A stretch of DNA of 64,000 nucleotides. It comes from Chitinophagales bacterium. GTDB taxonomy: Bacteria > Bacteroidota > Bacteroidia > Chitinophagales > LD1. The position numbers and the translations under genes were made by a program. The notes under the pieces were generated by a model. The model had not been told where the DNA came from and did no database searches. It saw only the letters and a list, made by a program, of their open reading frames with translations. Each line of letters opens with the position of its first letter. Position 1 is the stretch's first letter. The stretch spans positions 1 through 64,000 of the forward strand of contig JAHCHW010000013.1 in NCBI GenBank assembly GCA_026129525.1, given 5' to 3'. This document shows, piece by piece, positions 1 to 9,100 of this stretch.

Positions 1-192
1 ACTACTGTTTTAATTAGTAAGAGAATGGATTACAGAAGACCGATGACGGAAGTAATTGGTCTACCTCATTTACTCCGCTGCCCGGAGATTCCCTCTTCAC
101 GCGCACAGCGGAGCAGAGTGAGGCAACTTCTCCCACTCAGCTGCCTTTCCAGCCAACACACTTTGTGCTAAAACAACAACCAAGGGTGTCAA
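1..192. other. Window edge, no gene seen
   Basis: No convincing coding frame is visible in this stretch, and it carries no recognisable RNA gene. An imperfect inverted repeat (CTCCGCTG near 75 and CAGCGGAG near 107) is the only structure noticed. It may be the distal flank of a gene outside the window. Confidence 0.4.
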
Positions 193-228
193 ACAAAAAA
201 AACGACCGATACAAAATACCGGTCGTTC
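193..228 (-). terminator. Rho-independent terminator of the lipoprotein gene
   Basis: On the minus strand an AACGACCGGTA / TATCGGTCGTT hairpin with a short loop is followed by a run of eight T (shown as A at 193-200). It lies 20 bp beyond the stop codon of the minus-strand lipoprotein gene at 249. Confidence 0.8.
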
Positions 229-248
229 AAATAGTTTGATGAAACACA

Positions 249-1010
249 TTACTCCGTTTCTTCTGTATCGGTTGAATGATGCGCCAAGCCTCCCTGATTT
301 TCGATGTAATGAATGGCAGAACTTCCGTTGTTGCTGAACTCGTTGGTTGGGTGAATACTAAATGCATCTACCTTATACAAATTCAACCCGTAAACCGAGT
401 TGGTATGAATTTTATTATTGGTAAAATGATTGAGGGTAGAATGCTTTGAAAGCTGAACACCATCGGCAAATGCAGCCGTTATTTCGCAGTAGTTAATTTC
501 AGCCTGTGCGGTATTCGTTCCCGAACCAACTATAATATTGCCGGTGCCCATCGTGTTGTTGCCGCCTCCGTGTTCAATCTTGCAGTACGACAATACATTC
601 TTTGAACTGTTGCTAAGGATAGTGATGCCTTTCCATGCACCGCGCTTGCCCGATTTTGAAGTAAACCGGATTTGCTTTGCGGCTGTTCCTTCAGCCAATA
701 AACTACCTTGTTCATTTACAATAATGCCCGCTCCATCGGCAAACATAATAGTAACCCCGGGCTGAATGGTGAGCAGTGCATTTACCTCTATATTTTGAGT
801 AATAATGTAATCAACACCGCTTACCCTGTCTTCGAGCGTTAAGTTGTTGTTTACAGATGTAAAGCTGACTATTTGTGCCTGACTTTGGTCTTTGCCGTAA
901 GGTGCTATATCTGAAAGTATAGGTTCCTTTTTGCACGATTGCAGCAATACTGCCGAAAGTAGTGTAACCAATACGGTACTTAAAATTGCATTGTGTCTCA
1001 TGTCCATCAT
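249..1010 (-). CDS. Secreted lipoprotein with parallel beta-helix-like repeats
   Basis: Predicted 253-aa lipoprotein. The N-terminus has a charged start, a hydrophobic stretch and a lipobox-like LLQSC at about residues 22-26, followed by KK, so the mature protein should be anchored by a lipidated Cys. The body (about 60-230) reads as short Gly/Asn-rich strands such as GAWKGITILSNSSKNVLSY and AEINYCEITAAFADGVQLS, which resembles right-handed parallel beta-helix (pectate-lyase-like) surface proteins of Bacteroidota. No catalytic residues of a known polysaccharide lyase could be assigned, so a function beyond surface display or glycan contact is inference. Three in-frame ATGs (1010, 1007, 1001) could each start it. 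It stands alone with its own terminator. Confidence 0.75.
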   Translation of the reverse strand: MMDMRHNAILSTVLVTLLSAVLLQSCKKEPILSDIAPYGKDQSQAQIVSFTSVNNNLTLEDRVSGVDYIITQNIEVNALLTIQPGVTIMFADGAGIIVNEQGSLLAEGTAAKQIRFTSKSGKRGAWKGITILSNSSKNVLSYCKIEHGGGNNTMGTGNIIVGSGTNTAQAEINYCEITAAFADGVQLSKHSTLNHFTNNKIHTNSVYGLNLYKVDAFSIHPTNEFSNNGSSAIHYIENQGGLAHHSTDTEETE

Positions 1011-1310
1011 TATTTTATACCCCCATTTACGGAATCAATACTTTTAAGTTGCGTTCGAATGGCTTTAGAGGCACTTCACCTTTACAGTAATAGTCAGAAA
1101 GTGAAAGATTACGGGCTTGTTATGTAGAATTTGGCACACAACGCCCCATTAACATACTTAGTATGTTTTCTGAAGTTTATTTCAGAAAAATTTTTTCGGA
1201 GCAACCTATACGCGGGATAGGCAAGTCTGTAATGGTAAGCGGCTCAAAAACACCGTAAAAAACTACTGCAACAGCTTTTACCTATTTTTGAAACTCAAAC
1301 CACTCAATTT
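1011..1310. other. Intergenic region between divergent genes
   Basis: This 300-bp gap separates the divergent lipoprotein and rocD genes and must hold both promoters. A small perfect hairpin AACATAC-TTA-GTATGTT lies at about 1150-1166, followed by TTCT. Apart from the -7 box listed for rocD nothing else is recognised. Confidence 0.4.
1283..1290 (+). promoter_or_regulatory. Bacteroidota-type -7 box for rocD
   Basis: TATTTTTG matches the Bacteroidota -7 consensus TAnnTTTG and lies 20 bp before the rocD ATG, giving a short leader. No TTG is seen at the ideal 19-bp spacing upstream, so the -33 element is weak or absent. Confidence 0.45.
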
Positions 1311-2546
1311 ATGACAACCGAAACTGCTGTTACAAAGAGCGAACACTTAATGGAACTGGAAGACCGCTACGGGGCGCACAACTACCACCCGCTTCCGGTA
1401 GTGCTCGAAAGAGGACGGGGTGTTTACCTGTGGGACGTGGAAGGCAAACGCTATTACGACTTTCTTTCGGCATACAGCGCGGTTAACCAGGGGCACTGCC
1501 ACCAGTTAATAACCGATGTATTAAAAAAACAGGCAGAAAAACTCACCCTCACTTCGCGCGCTTTTTACAACAATGTGCTGGGCGAGTACGAAAAATATAT
1601 TACCGAATACTTTGGCTACGATAAGGTGCTGCCCATGAACACCGGGGTAGAAGCTGTAGAAACCGCCATTAAACTGGCGCGCAGATGGGCTTACGAAGTA
1701 AAAGGTATTAAGGAAAATAAAGCCAAAGTAATTGTACCGGAAAACAATTTTCACGGACGAACCCTCTTGGCAATATCGGCATCAACCGACCCTTCGAGTT
1801 ACAACGGTTTCGGACCCTTTGTTCCCAACTTTGTAAAAATTCCGTACAACGATTTAACTGCCCTTTCAAATGCTTTGGATGATAAAGAGGTGGCTGCTTT
1901 TATGGTGGAACCCATACAAGGCGAAGCCGGTGTGGTTGTGCCCGATGAGGGCTACCTTGCCAAAGCCAAATTTTTGTGCGAAAAAGCCGGTGTATTGTTT
2001 ATTGCCGATGAAGTGCAAACCGGATTAGGCAGAACCGGCAAAATGCTTGCCTGCGATTGGGAAGAAGTGCGCCCCGATATTCTGATACTCGGCAAAGCCC
2101 TCAGTGGCGGCACATTACCCGTAAGCGCTGTATTGGCTGATGACCCCGTAATGCTTACCATTAAACCGGGCGAGCACGGTTCTACTTACGGAGGCAATCC
2201 GCTGGCGTGCAAAGTTGCCATGGCTGCCCTACAGGTTATTAAAGATGAAAGTTTGGTGTATAACGCTTTCTACCTTGGCAAATATTTCCGCAACGAATTG
2301 CAGAAAATAAAGCACCCGCTTATTAAGCAGATACGCGGCAAAGGGTTGCTCAATGCCATTGTATTGAATACCGATGATGAAAACTGCGGCTGGAACCTGT
2401 GCCTTGCTTTAATGGAAAACGGCTTGCTTGCCAAACCAACACACCATTATATCATCCGCCTTGCGCCACCACTTTGCATTACCAAAGAGCAGATTGACGA
2501 ATGCGTGGAAATTATCGGTAAAACACTAAAGGAGTTTAAAGAATAG
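1311..2546 (+). CDS. rocD: Ornithine--oxo-acid aminotransferase
   Basis: A 411-aa class III PLP-dependent aminotransferase converting ornithine and 2-oxoglutarate to glutamate-5-semialdehyde and glutamate, a link between arginine and proline metabolism in the cytoplasm. Diagnostic OAT features are the N-terminal [17 protein letters not shown], the [14 protein letters not shown] segment, [18 protein letters not shown] (PLP phosphate site), [24 protein letters not shown] and the PLP lysine in ILGKALSGG (about Lys262). Length and motifs match bacterial ornithine aminotransferases closely, and the [12 protein letters not shown] signature separates it from acetylornithine aminotransferase. It is monocistronic, with its own -7 box and terminator. 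Confidence 0.95.
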   Translation: MTTETAVTKSEHLMELEDRYGAHNYHPLPVVLERGRGVYLWDVEGKRYYDFLSAYSAVNQGHCHQLITDVLKKQAEKLTLTSRAFYNNVLGEYEKYITEYFGYDKVLPMNTGVEAVETAIKLARRWAYEVKGIKENKAKVIVPENNFHGRTLLAISASTDPSSYNGFGPFVPNFVKIPYNDLTALSNALDDKEVAAFMVEPIQGEAGVVVPDEGYLAKAKFLCEKAGVLFIADEVQTGLGRTGKMLACDWEEVRPDILILGKALSGGTLPVSAVLADDPVMLTIKPGEHGSTYGGNPLACKVAMAALQVIKDESLVYNAFYLGKYFRNELQKIKHPLIKQIRGKGLLNAIVLNTDDENCGWNLCLALMENGLLAKPTHHYIIRLAPPLCITKEQIDECVEIIGKTLKEFKE

Positions 2547-2576
2547 CCACAAACTTTTTTGCTTTCCATAACTTAG

Positions 2577-2608
2577 GGCTTCTGTGTTAAAACGCAGAAG
2601 CCTTTTTC
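2577..2608 (+). terminator. Rho-independent terminator of rocD
   Basis: GGCTTCTGTG pairs with CGCAGAAGCC (one G-T pair) around a 6-base loop and is followed by TTTTTCTTT, about 30 bp after the rocD stop codon. Confidence 0.85.
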
Positions 2609-2630
2609 TTTAACATGCTGTTTTACACTG

Positions 2631-2660
2631 TTGCTAAACTTCGTTTTTCGTTTATTTTTG
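2631..2660 (+). promoter_or_regulatory. Promoter of tRNA-Leu (TTG-19-TATTTTTG)
   Basis: A TTG at 2631-2633 is separated by exactly 19 bp from TATTTTTG at 2653-2660, which fits the Bacteroidota -33/-7 promoter consensus. The tRNA starts 10 bp after the -7 box, so transcription would begin only a few bases before the mature 5' end. Confidence 0.75.
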
Positions 2661-2670
2661 TCGCCCTCTT

Positions 2671-2752
2671 GCCGAAGTGGCGGAACTGGTAGACGCGCAC
2701 GACTCAAAATCGTGTGCCCTCGGGCGTGTGGGTTCGATTCCCACCTTCGGTA
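2671..2752 (+). tRNA. tRNA-Leu (anticodon CAA)
   Basis: The 82-nt sequence folds as a tRNA. The acceptor stem GCCGAAG pairs with CTTCGGT (first pair G-T) and the discriminator is A. The D arm is GGCGGAACTGGTAGACGC, and the anticodon stem CACGA/TCGTG has loop CTCAAAA giving anticodon CAA at 2705-2707 (reads UUG). A variable arm CCCTCGGGC typical of a class II tRNA follows, then the T arm GTGGG-TTCGATT-CCCAC. The 3' CCA is not encoded. Confidence 0.97.
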
Positions 2753-2758
2753 CTTTTC

Positions 2759-2800
2759 AAAGCCGTATTCAATGTAACAGTTGAATGCGGCTTTTGCATT
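2759..2800 (+). terminator. Terminator after tRNA-Leu
   Basis: AAGCCGTATTCAA pairs with TTGAATGCGGCTT (one T-G mismatch position) and continues into TTTTGCATTTT, immediately after the tRNA. Confidence 0.75.
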
Positions 2801-2947
2801 TTATAACCATCTGCGTTTATCAGTGTTTTGTTGTCGGTTATTTTATTTCTCAACACCTTTCAAACATCTGTCCGGTATGCTTTACCAAACAAAGTTTTGG
2901 AAACTCAAAGTTTTTCTATATTGCTCCAACTAACCAAAACCCTGTGT

Positions 2948-5900
2948 ATGACTAAGCGATTTCTACTCTCAATTTTCACATTCCTATTTGCCCTCACTGT
3001 CTTTGCACAGGAAACTGTGCGTATAAGCGGCAATGTGCAGGACAATAAAAAAGAAAGCATTGAAGGCGCCACCGTGCGCGTAAAGGGCACTAACATTGGC
3101 ACCGTTACCGATGCTTCGGGCAACTATACGCTCGAAGTTCCCAAAGATGCCAAAACCCTTGTTATCAGCTACACCGGTTTAGACACCAAAGAGGTGAACA
3201 TTGATGTATCGCTCGGCAATCAGGTAATAAACGTTGATTTGGGATTGAGTGACATTAACCTCAATCAGGTAGTTATTTCAGCTTCCAAAAAGCAGGAGAA
3301 AATTTTGGATGCGCCTGCTTCCATTTCGGTAATGGGGCAAGATAAATTAGAGCGCAATGTAGTAACCACTCCCGTTGAGCAACTGAAAACTACTCCGGGG
3401 GTTGATGTAATGCGTACGGGCTTAATTTCTTCGAACATAGTAGTGCGCGGGTTCAACAATATTTTCTCCGGCTCGGTGCTGAACGTGGTGGACAACCGCA
3501 TAGGCGCAGTGCCATCGCTTCGTGTAAATGCTTACCAACTTGTGCCAAATACTAATTTGGATTACGAACGTATTGAAGTTGTGCGCGGTCCGGCTTCGGC
3601 ACTTTATGGACCTAATGCTTCGAGCGGGGTGGTGCACATTATTACCAAATCGCCTTTAGACCAAAAGAAAAAGTTTGAAACCACTGTTGCCATGACCAGC
3701 GGTTTTACCGTGCTCGACAAATCGTACCGCCAATTCGAAAACGGAAAAAGAGTTTCGGGCAACATTATCAACCCCGAGTTGCGCCACTCCGGTAAATTGT
3801 GGAACGGCAAATTCGGTTACAAAATTTCGGGCAGTTATTTTAAAGGAAGAGATTACCCCAACTTTGACCCGCGCGAACCTTACGAAGGCGACAGCCTGAT
3901 TTTCGGACGCGAACAAAACGGAGAAGTTTTCCGCCCCGATACTTTAAGTTATCAGGTTGATGGCAACGGAAATATTATTGACTCAACAGTTGCTTTAGAT
4001 ATCCGCACTTTCAATAAAGATTTCGGCATTGAAAAATGGACGGCTGAAGGAAGAATTGACATTCGCCCCATTGAGGACATTACCATTACCGTAAACGGTG
4101 GCATTGCCAGCTCGCACAACGTAGAACTTACCGGTTTGGGTGCTGCACAGGGTGCAACATCGGGCGGTTGGAAATACTGGTATCTGCAAACCCGCTTTAA
4201 GTGGAAGAACCTTTACGTGCAGTATTTTATTAACAGCAGCGATGCCGGGCATACTTTTCTTATTCCGCAGCTTTCGGAAAGTGCACGCAACAGCTACCAC
4301 AGCACATCGCCTCCTAAACCTTATCAGGTGCGCCAGTTGATTGACAAATCGAAACTGCACGGCATACAAGCACAGCATTCCATCAATCCTTTAGAAAATT
4401 TAGGGTTAGTATATGGCATTGATGCTTTGCTTACACGCCCCGATACCAGAGGAACTATTAACGGACGTTTCGAAAACCGCGACAACCTAAACCAGGTGGG
4501 CGGTTACCTGCAAGGCGATTATGAGCCGTTAAAATGGCTGAAGTTGTTGGCCGCTTTCCGGGTGGACTATAACAGCATTATCGAAAAAGTTTCTTTCAGC
4601 CCGCGTGCGGCTGTGGTATTTAAACCCGCTGTAGGGCACAACATCCGCATTACTTACAACCGCGCTTTCGATTCGCCTACTACGCTCAACCAGTTTCTCG
4701 ATTTATCAAACGGCTTAATACCTAACGGCATTAACGTGCGTGGAATTGGTAACCCTTACGGATGGAAATACAACTGGGGCACTGACGGAGGCGGTAACCC
4801 AATGGTGCAGTTCCGCGAAGCTCCGTGGGCGCGTCCCGACTCGAGCATTAGTTGGGTAACCTTTGGCGATAAAAGTTCGAACGCCAAGATGTTTGACTAC
4901 CTTACCAATTACTTAGTGCAGAATTTTGCTGCCAACTTAGGAGGCAATGTAGTACTAGCGCAAAGTTTGGTTAACTCCATTTTTGCAGGCATTAAAGGTT
5001 CGGGAGGAACTGTTGCAACAGCCGACCAGTTTTCGGTAGATTATGCTCACCTTGCCACTACAAAAGACTTAGAAGGAAGCAAACAGAACGTATCGTCATT
5101 TGAAGATCTTAAACGTATAGATAACTCGTTTACTCAAACGTTAGAGTTAGGTTACAAGGGGCTTCTGTTCAATAAACTTTCGTTGCAGTTCGATTTGTAT
5201 TGGACACGTATAAGCCAGTATGTTAGCGCCTTATTGCCCGGCTCCGGTGCTGTAATGCTCGACCACAATTCGTATTTAGGAGCTTATGATAATAACTCGG
5301 CTGCTATTGACACCAACGGACAGCTTTACAAAAACCTTTACGCCAACAACGGTGCACTCAACAATTTGTTAGTGCCAATTTTAGATGGTGCAGCAAGTTT
5401 GCAAAACCCATCTATTGTTCCTTCAATCCCCGGCAGTGTATGGGATGAGTTTGTGGTGCTTACTTATCAGTTCCCAATGGGCACCATTACACCGAACGAT
5501 ACTTCGCTGGTGCTTTCCGATTACATTCTTACTTACAAAAACCTCGGTCGTTTAGATGTAATTGGTATTGATTTCGGGTTCCAATACAATATTTATGACG
5601 ATAATGCCCACAGCGTTTCGGCAGGCGGTTCGCTTTCGTGGGTTAATAAAGACCAATTGAAACTTTCATCGGGCGAGTCGGTAGCGTTAAATGCTCCTAA
5701 AGTGAAAGCATCCGTAATGTTCGACCATACGCTTAAGAAAATCGGTTTCGGCTATGGTTTAACTTTCCGTTATCAGCACGGTTACATGGCGCAATCGTCT
5801 ATTTACTTTGGAGAAGTGAAGCCTGCCTATTTGCTGGATGCCCGTGTTAGCTATCGTCCGAATTTCTACAAAGATTTACTGTTTTCCATCAACGTAAACA

Positions 5901-5986
5901 ACCTAGCTAACTACCAGTGGCGCAGCTTTCCCGGCACACCGCTTATGGGAACGCAGTTTTTTGCACGTGCACAGGTTAGCTTTTAA
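2948..5986 (+). CDS. TonB-dependent outer-membrane receptor
   Basis: A 1012-aa outer-membrane receptor expected to import a ligand with energy from TonB-ExbBD. Residues 1-21 are a signal peptide (MTKRFLLSIFTFLFALTVFA). Residues about 24-105 form a CarboxypepD_reg-like beta-sandwich (GATVRVKGTNIGTVTDASGNY). About 110-240 are the plug, with ISASKKQEKILDAPASISVM and RIEVVRGPASALYGPNASSG. The rest is a beta-barrel ending in a terminal Phe (FARAQVSF). The ATG at 2948 is preferred because it begins directly with the signal peptide; upstream in-frame codons only offer a TTG. There is no SusD partner next to it, so it is not a standard SusCD glycan importer; siderophore, metal or cofactor uptake is possible but the ligand cannot be read. 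Confidence 0.9.
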   Translation: MTKRFLLSIFTFLFALTVFAQETVRISGNVQDNKKESIEGATVRVKGTNIGTVTDASGNYTLEVPKDAKTLVISYTGLDTKEVNIDVSLGNQVINVDLGLSDINLNQVVISASKKQEKILDAPASISVMGQDKLERNVVTTPVEQLKTTPGVDVMRTGLISSNIVVRGFNNIFSGSVLNVVDNRIGAVPSLRVNAYQLVPNTNLDYERIEVVRGPASALYGPNASSGVVHIITKSPLDQKKKFETTVAMTSGFTVLDKSYRQFENGKRVSGNIINPELRHSGKLWNGKFGYKISGSYFKGRDYPNFDPREPYEGDSLIFGREQNGEVFRPDTLSYQVDGNGNIIDSTVALDIRTFNKDFGIEKWTAEGRIDIRPIEDITITVNGGIASSHNVELTGLGAAQGATSGGWKYWYLQTRFKWKNLYVQYFINSSDAGHTFLIPQLSESARNSYHSTSPPKPYQVRQLIDKSKLHGIQAQHSINPLENLGLVYGIDALLTRPDTRGTINGRFENRDNLNQVGGYLQGDYEPLKWLKLLAAFRVDYNSIIEKVSFSPRAAVVFKPAVGHNIRITYNRAFDSPTTLNQFLDLSNGLIPNGINVRGIGNPYGWKYNWGTDGGGNPMVQFREAPWARPDSSISWVTFGDKSSNAKMFDYLTNYLVQNFAANLGGNVVLAQSLVNSIFAGIKGSGGTVATADQFSVDYAHLATTKDLEGSKQNVSSFEDLKRIDNSFTQTLELGYKGLLFNKLSLQFDLYWTRISQYVSALLPGSGAVMLDHNSYLGAYDNNSAAIDTNGQLYKNLYANNGALNNLLVPILDGAASLQNPSIVPSIPGSVWDEFVVLTYQFPMGTITPNDTSLVLSDYILTYKNLGRLDVIGIDFGFQYNIYDDNAHSVSAGGSLSWVNKDQLKLSSGESVALNAPKVKASVMFDHTLKKIGFGYGLTFRYQHGYMAQSSIYFGEVKPAYLLDARVSYRPNFYKDLLFSINVNNLANYQWRSFPGTPLMGTQFFARAQVSF

Positions 5987-5995
5987 GTTTACCAA

Positions 5996-6038
5996 CATGC
6001 TCCGGTTTTTTCCTCGTAAAGCCGGAGCATGCTTTTTA
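5996..6038 (+). terminator. Rho-independent terminator of the TonB receptor gene
   Basis: CATGCTCCGG and CCGGAGCATG form a 10-bp perfect stem followed by CTTTTTAC, ten bases after the receptor stop codon. Confidence 0.85.
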
Positions 6039-6063
6039 CACCGGTAAATTGTTTCGGTTATTA

Positions 6064-6258
6064 GCCAGAAGCAACACCACAACTGGTTGGAAGATGACAA
6101 TCCCGAACAGAGTGAAACTTTATAGGATAGCTACACGGCAAAAATTGCTCGACTCCGAAGGAGTTGTAGGGGCATTCAGAATATTCTCTACTATAAATGC
6201 AGTACACGTTCGGGGCAAATACAAGTTTTATATCCAGTTGTGGCAGCAACACTAACCA
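6064..6258. repeat. MITE-like repeat, copy A (degenerate)
   Basis: This intergenic segment is a diverged copy of the element at 54726-54900 and 56519-56705. A perfect 10-bp terminal inverted repeat CCACAACTGG (6077-6086) / CCAGTTGTGG (6234-6243) encloses it. The internal hairpin ACTCC-GAA-GGAGT is intact near 6149-6163. The first and third internal hairpins of the family are degenerate here. Shared blocks include AAGATGACAATCC, CACGGCAAAAATTG and CTATAAATGCAGTAC. Short open frames on both strands here are by-products. Confidence 0.75.
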
Positions 6259-6504
6259 AAGAATAAAAACTAAATAGATGCCTTTGGATGATAGTATGCT
6301 GGAAGGTTTGGGATATTGTATTCTTCGGCAGCAGTTTGCGGCAACACGTTGGCAGCAATAACTGTTCACGGCTTGTTCCTATCCCTCTTTCACTCATTGC
6401 TCATCACTTATTAGCTATGCTTACAACTACTATCAGCTACTTCCTTCTAACCTCTACCCCTTTCCAAGCAATTTTTACCTTTAGCGCACAATTGCAGTTT
6501 GCCA
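6259..6504. other. Leader region of rmuC
   Basis: No gene is seen. A near-consensus -7 box (TACCTTTA, about 6476-6483) lies about 21 bp before the rmuC ATG. Confidence 0.3.
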
Positions 6505-7818
6505 ATGGAAATTCTCTATCTGCTTATAGGAGTCGTTGTCGGTTTTGCGCTTGCATACTTTTTTCTTAAAAGTAAAAGCCAAAGCGAGTTAAGCGCTGCT
6601 ATCGAAAAAGCACGAATGCTCGAACAAAATGCCGCTGAGTTAAAAAACGAACTCCGGCTGCTTTCCGAAAACAACGATGCTAAACTGAACGAAGAGCGCA
6701 AACGAGTAGAAGCACTTAAAGAAGAACTGGCAGGCATAAAAACCGAAAACGCTAACCTGCTGCAAAAACTCCATGAACAACACGGGCAGTTAGATGAACT
6801 CAACCAACGCTTTGCCAAAGAATTCGAAAACTTAGCCAATCGTATTCTGGACGAAAAAAGCCAAAAATTCACCGAGCAAAACCGCACCAATCTCGATGTT
6901 ATTCTCAATCCGCTCAAAGAACGCATAAAAGAGTTTGAGCAAAAGGTAGAACAAACCTATAAGCACGAAAGTGCCGAGCGTATTACCCTTAAAACCGAAA
7001 TAAAAAATCTGCTCGAACTCAACAAACAATTAAGCGAAGAAGCCAACAACCTTGCCACTGCTTTAAAGGGCGACAACAAGCAACAAGGTAACTGGGGCGA
7101 ATTAGTGCTCGAAAAAATTCTCGAACGCTCCGGCCTTAAAGAAGGCGAAGAATACAAAACCCAGCAAACCGCTGCCAACGATGAGGGCAGGCAAATAAAG
7201 CCCGATGTAATTGTTTTCCTGCCCGATAACAAACACATTATTATTGACTCGAAAGTTTCCTTAGTGGCATACGAAGCCTGCGTAAATGCCAGCGATGAAA
7301 ACGAGCGCACAAAATTCCTGAAACAACATGTTGACTCGGTACGCAACCACATTAAACTGTTAAGCGATAAAAACTACCAAACTGCCGGTGGCTATCATTC
7401 GCCCGATTTTGTGTTACTTTTTATTCCAATCGAATCATCGTTCAGTTTGGCGTTGCAGGGCGATAATGACCTTTTCAACTTTGCATGGGACCGCAAAATT
7501 GTAATTGTAAGTCCATCAACATTGCTTGCTACACTACGCACCATTGCTTCCATCTGGAAACAGGAACGCCAAACCCGCAACGCTCTCGAAATTGCCGAAG
7601 AAGGCGGAAAACTGTACGATAAGTTTGTCGCCTTTGTGGAAGATTTAATAAAAGTGGGCAATGGGCTAAAGAAAACGCAAGGCGATTATGAAGATGCCAT
7701 GAAGAAGTTGTACGAAGGCACCGGTAATTTAGTTAGGCGTGCCGAAAAAATGCGCGAACTGGGCGCAAAAACATCTAAACAAATTCCTCAAAATTTAATT
7801 GACCGGGCAAGCGAGTAA
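6505..7818 (+). CDS. rmuC: RmuC family DNA recombination protein
   Basis: A 437-aa protein of the RmuC family, described in enterobacteria as limiting inversion at short inverted repeats and containing a restriction-endonuclease-like core. Residues 1-20 are a membrane anchor (ILYLLIGVVVGFALAYFFL). About 25-190 is a long charged coiled coil. About 195-400 is the RmuC domain, with GNWGELVLEKILERSGL, PDVIVFLPDNKHIIIDSKVSL and FVLLFIPIESSF. The ATG at 6505 is chosen because the only upstream alternative is a TTG two codons earlier. It forms a likely operon with the next gene, which starts 1 bp after its stop codon. Confidence 0.93.
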   Translation: MEILYLLIGVVVGFALAYFFLKSKSQSELSAAIEKARMLEQNAAELKNELRLLSENNDAKLNEERKRVEALKEELAGIKTENANLLQKLHEQHGQLDELNQRFAKEFENLANRILDEKSQKFTEQNRTNLDVILNPLKERIKEFEQKVEQTYKHESAERITLKTEIKNLLELNKQLSEEANNLATALKGDNKQQGNWGELVLEKILERSGLKEGEEYKTQQTAANDEGRQIKPDVIVFLPDNKHIIIDSKVSLVAYEACVNASDENERTKFLKQHVDSVRNHIKLLSDKNYQTAGGYHSPDFVLLFIPIESSFSLALQGDNDLFNFAWDRKIVIVSPSTLLATLRTIASIWKQERQTRNALEIAEEGGKLYDKFVAFVEDLIKVGNGLKKTQGDYEDAMKKLYEGTGNLVRRAEKMRELGAKTSKQIPQNLIDRASE

Positions 7819-7819
7819 C

Positions 7820-8365
7820 ATGTTTTCAGTTATCCTGTTTATTATTTTGGCGGCTGTGGGGTTTATGATGGGCTTTCTGTACAAGAAAGTATTTACCACT
7901 TCGAAACTGCTAAACCCCGAGCCGGCAAAAACGCTGAAAATATTTGTTTGGTTTTTTGCAACAGCATTGGTCGTATCGTTGGCATTATCGTACTTCACTT
8001 CGCAAGCATTGGGGGCATCAGAAATTGCCGAAGAAGCTGACATGCGCTACCAAAACCTCGAATCAACCCTTACCTTCACTATTCATGTTTTTTATTTTTT
8101 GATGATAGTGTTGGCAAACGCTTACTCACAGTCGCTAAAAAAGTTTGCCCCGCTTCCATACATATTGGCATTGGGTTTTTATGCTTTGTTTATACTGGCA
8201 GATGCATACTACATTACCGATGCGTATATCCTTTGGCAAAAGTCCATGCAGTTAATCCGCAACGATGTACCCGACTATACGGGTGCCGCATGGAGCAAAT
8301 GTTTTATGGCATTGCTGGTTACAGCCTTCAACTCGCTTATGATATGGTGGGGACTTAGGAAATAA
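7820..8365 (+). CDS. Integral membrane protein of unknown function
   Basis: A 181-aa protein with about four hydrophobic segments: near residues 1-22 (MFSVILFIILAAVGFMMGFL), 40-60 (IFVWFFATALVVSLALSY), 85-140 (VFYFLMIVLANAY and YILALGFYALFILADAYY), and 160-178 before a short charged end. No family motif is recognised. It starts 1 bp after the rmuC stop codon, so it is almost certainly co-transcribed, but a functional link to RmuC is only inferred from position. Confidence 0.75.
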   Translation: MFSVILFIILAAVGFMMGFLYKKVFTTSKLLNPEPAKTLKIFVWFFATALVVSLALSYFTSQALGASEIAEEADMRYQNLESTLTFTIHVFYFLMIVLANAYSQSLKKFAPLPYILALGFYALFILADAYYITDAYILWQKSMQLIRNDVPDYTGAAWSKCFMALLVTAFNSLMIWWGLRK

Positions 8366-8367
8366 CG

Positions 8368-8396
8368 AAAAAAAAACGGCAACCTGCCGGCTGCCG
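8368..8396 (-). terminator. Terminator of the 8423-8989 lipoprotein gene
   Basis: Read on the minus strand, CGGCAGCC-GGCA-GGTTGCCG is followed by eight to nine T. It serves the minus gene ending at 8423 and abuts the end of the convergent membrane-protein gene. Confidence 0.75.
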
Positions 8397-8422
8397 CTAT
8401 AGTTTGTTAGCAAATCGGTTTT

Positions 8423-8989
8423 CTAACACTCGGGCAATCCGCAATCGCTGCAATCTTGCTTGCACGAATTGAAATACATGCCCCAATTGCCTTTAGGTAC
8501 AAAGCGTATTCCATTGCCCCAGGCAGTTTCGCTCTGTGCTACGCCACCTTTTGCGTTTTTCTTAATGGTAGCTGCATGTGCTGCTACACAATAACATGCA
8601 GGCAAATCCGAAAGAGGAATAACGAAAGTGTATGACTGTGAGTAAGGTGAAGCAAAAGCAGTTTGGTAAGGGAACTGTCCCGGCACAGGATTACCAGCTT
8701 TGTTAACCGGTTTGCTATCGCAGTCACCTACAAAAAGATGCAACTCGGTAAAATACCACGAGCCGGTTGCCTGATAAGTTACGTACAGAAAGTTTTCATC
8801 GTTACCAACGGTAACATTACCAATGTTGGTGGTTTGCCCGGCAAGCAAATCAACTTGCTGTGTGTTTCCGCAATAGCTTATGCCTCCTTGAGCAGTCTTA
8901 TGCGTTTTACCGGTTAATACTTCGGTGTCTTTTTTACAGCCTGCCAGTGTCAGGAGCAACGCTGTAGCGGTGATTAGTAATTTTTGCAT
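8423..8989 (-). CDS. Lipoprotein of unknown function, Cys-rich C-terminus
   Basis: A 188-aa predicted lipoprotein: residues 1-18 form a lipoprotein signal with LTLAGC followed by KK. The mature part has Trp/Tyr-rich beta strands (GSWYFTELHLFVGDC, NPVPGQFPYQTAFASPY), a pattern seen in secreted Bacteroidota proteins of unknown role. It ends in a Cys-rich tail CKQDCSDCGLPEC, with at least four other cysteines that could form disulfides. It sits alone, convergent with the rmuC operon. No catalytic motif is apparent. Confidence 0.7.
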   Translation of the reverse strand: MQKLLITATALLLTLAGCKKDTEVLTGKTHKTAQGGISYCGNTQQVDLLAGQTTNIGNVTVGNDENFLYVTYQATGSWYFTELHLFVGDCDSKPVNKAGNPVPGQFPYQTAFASPYSQSYTFVIPLSDLPACYCVAAHAATIKKNAKGGVAQSETAWGNGIRFVPKGNWGMYFNSCKQDCSDCGLPEC

Positions 8990-9100
8990 AGTGTAAGTTT
9001 TTGTCGGTATAAAATAAACGCACTTAGAGTATTTGTCAAGTTTTTTTTCATGACTTCATTAAACTCTTCACTTAAACTGCTGTAAATGAGTTAGACGGAA

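Noticed and set aside
6049..6397. Short frames within MITE-like copy A
   Set aside because: They follow the repeat sequence, lie on both strands and do not recur as conserved frames in copies B and C.
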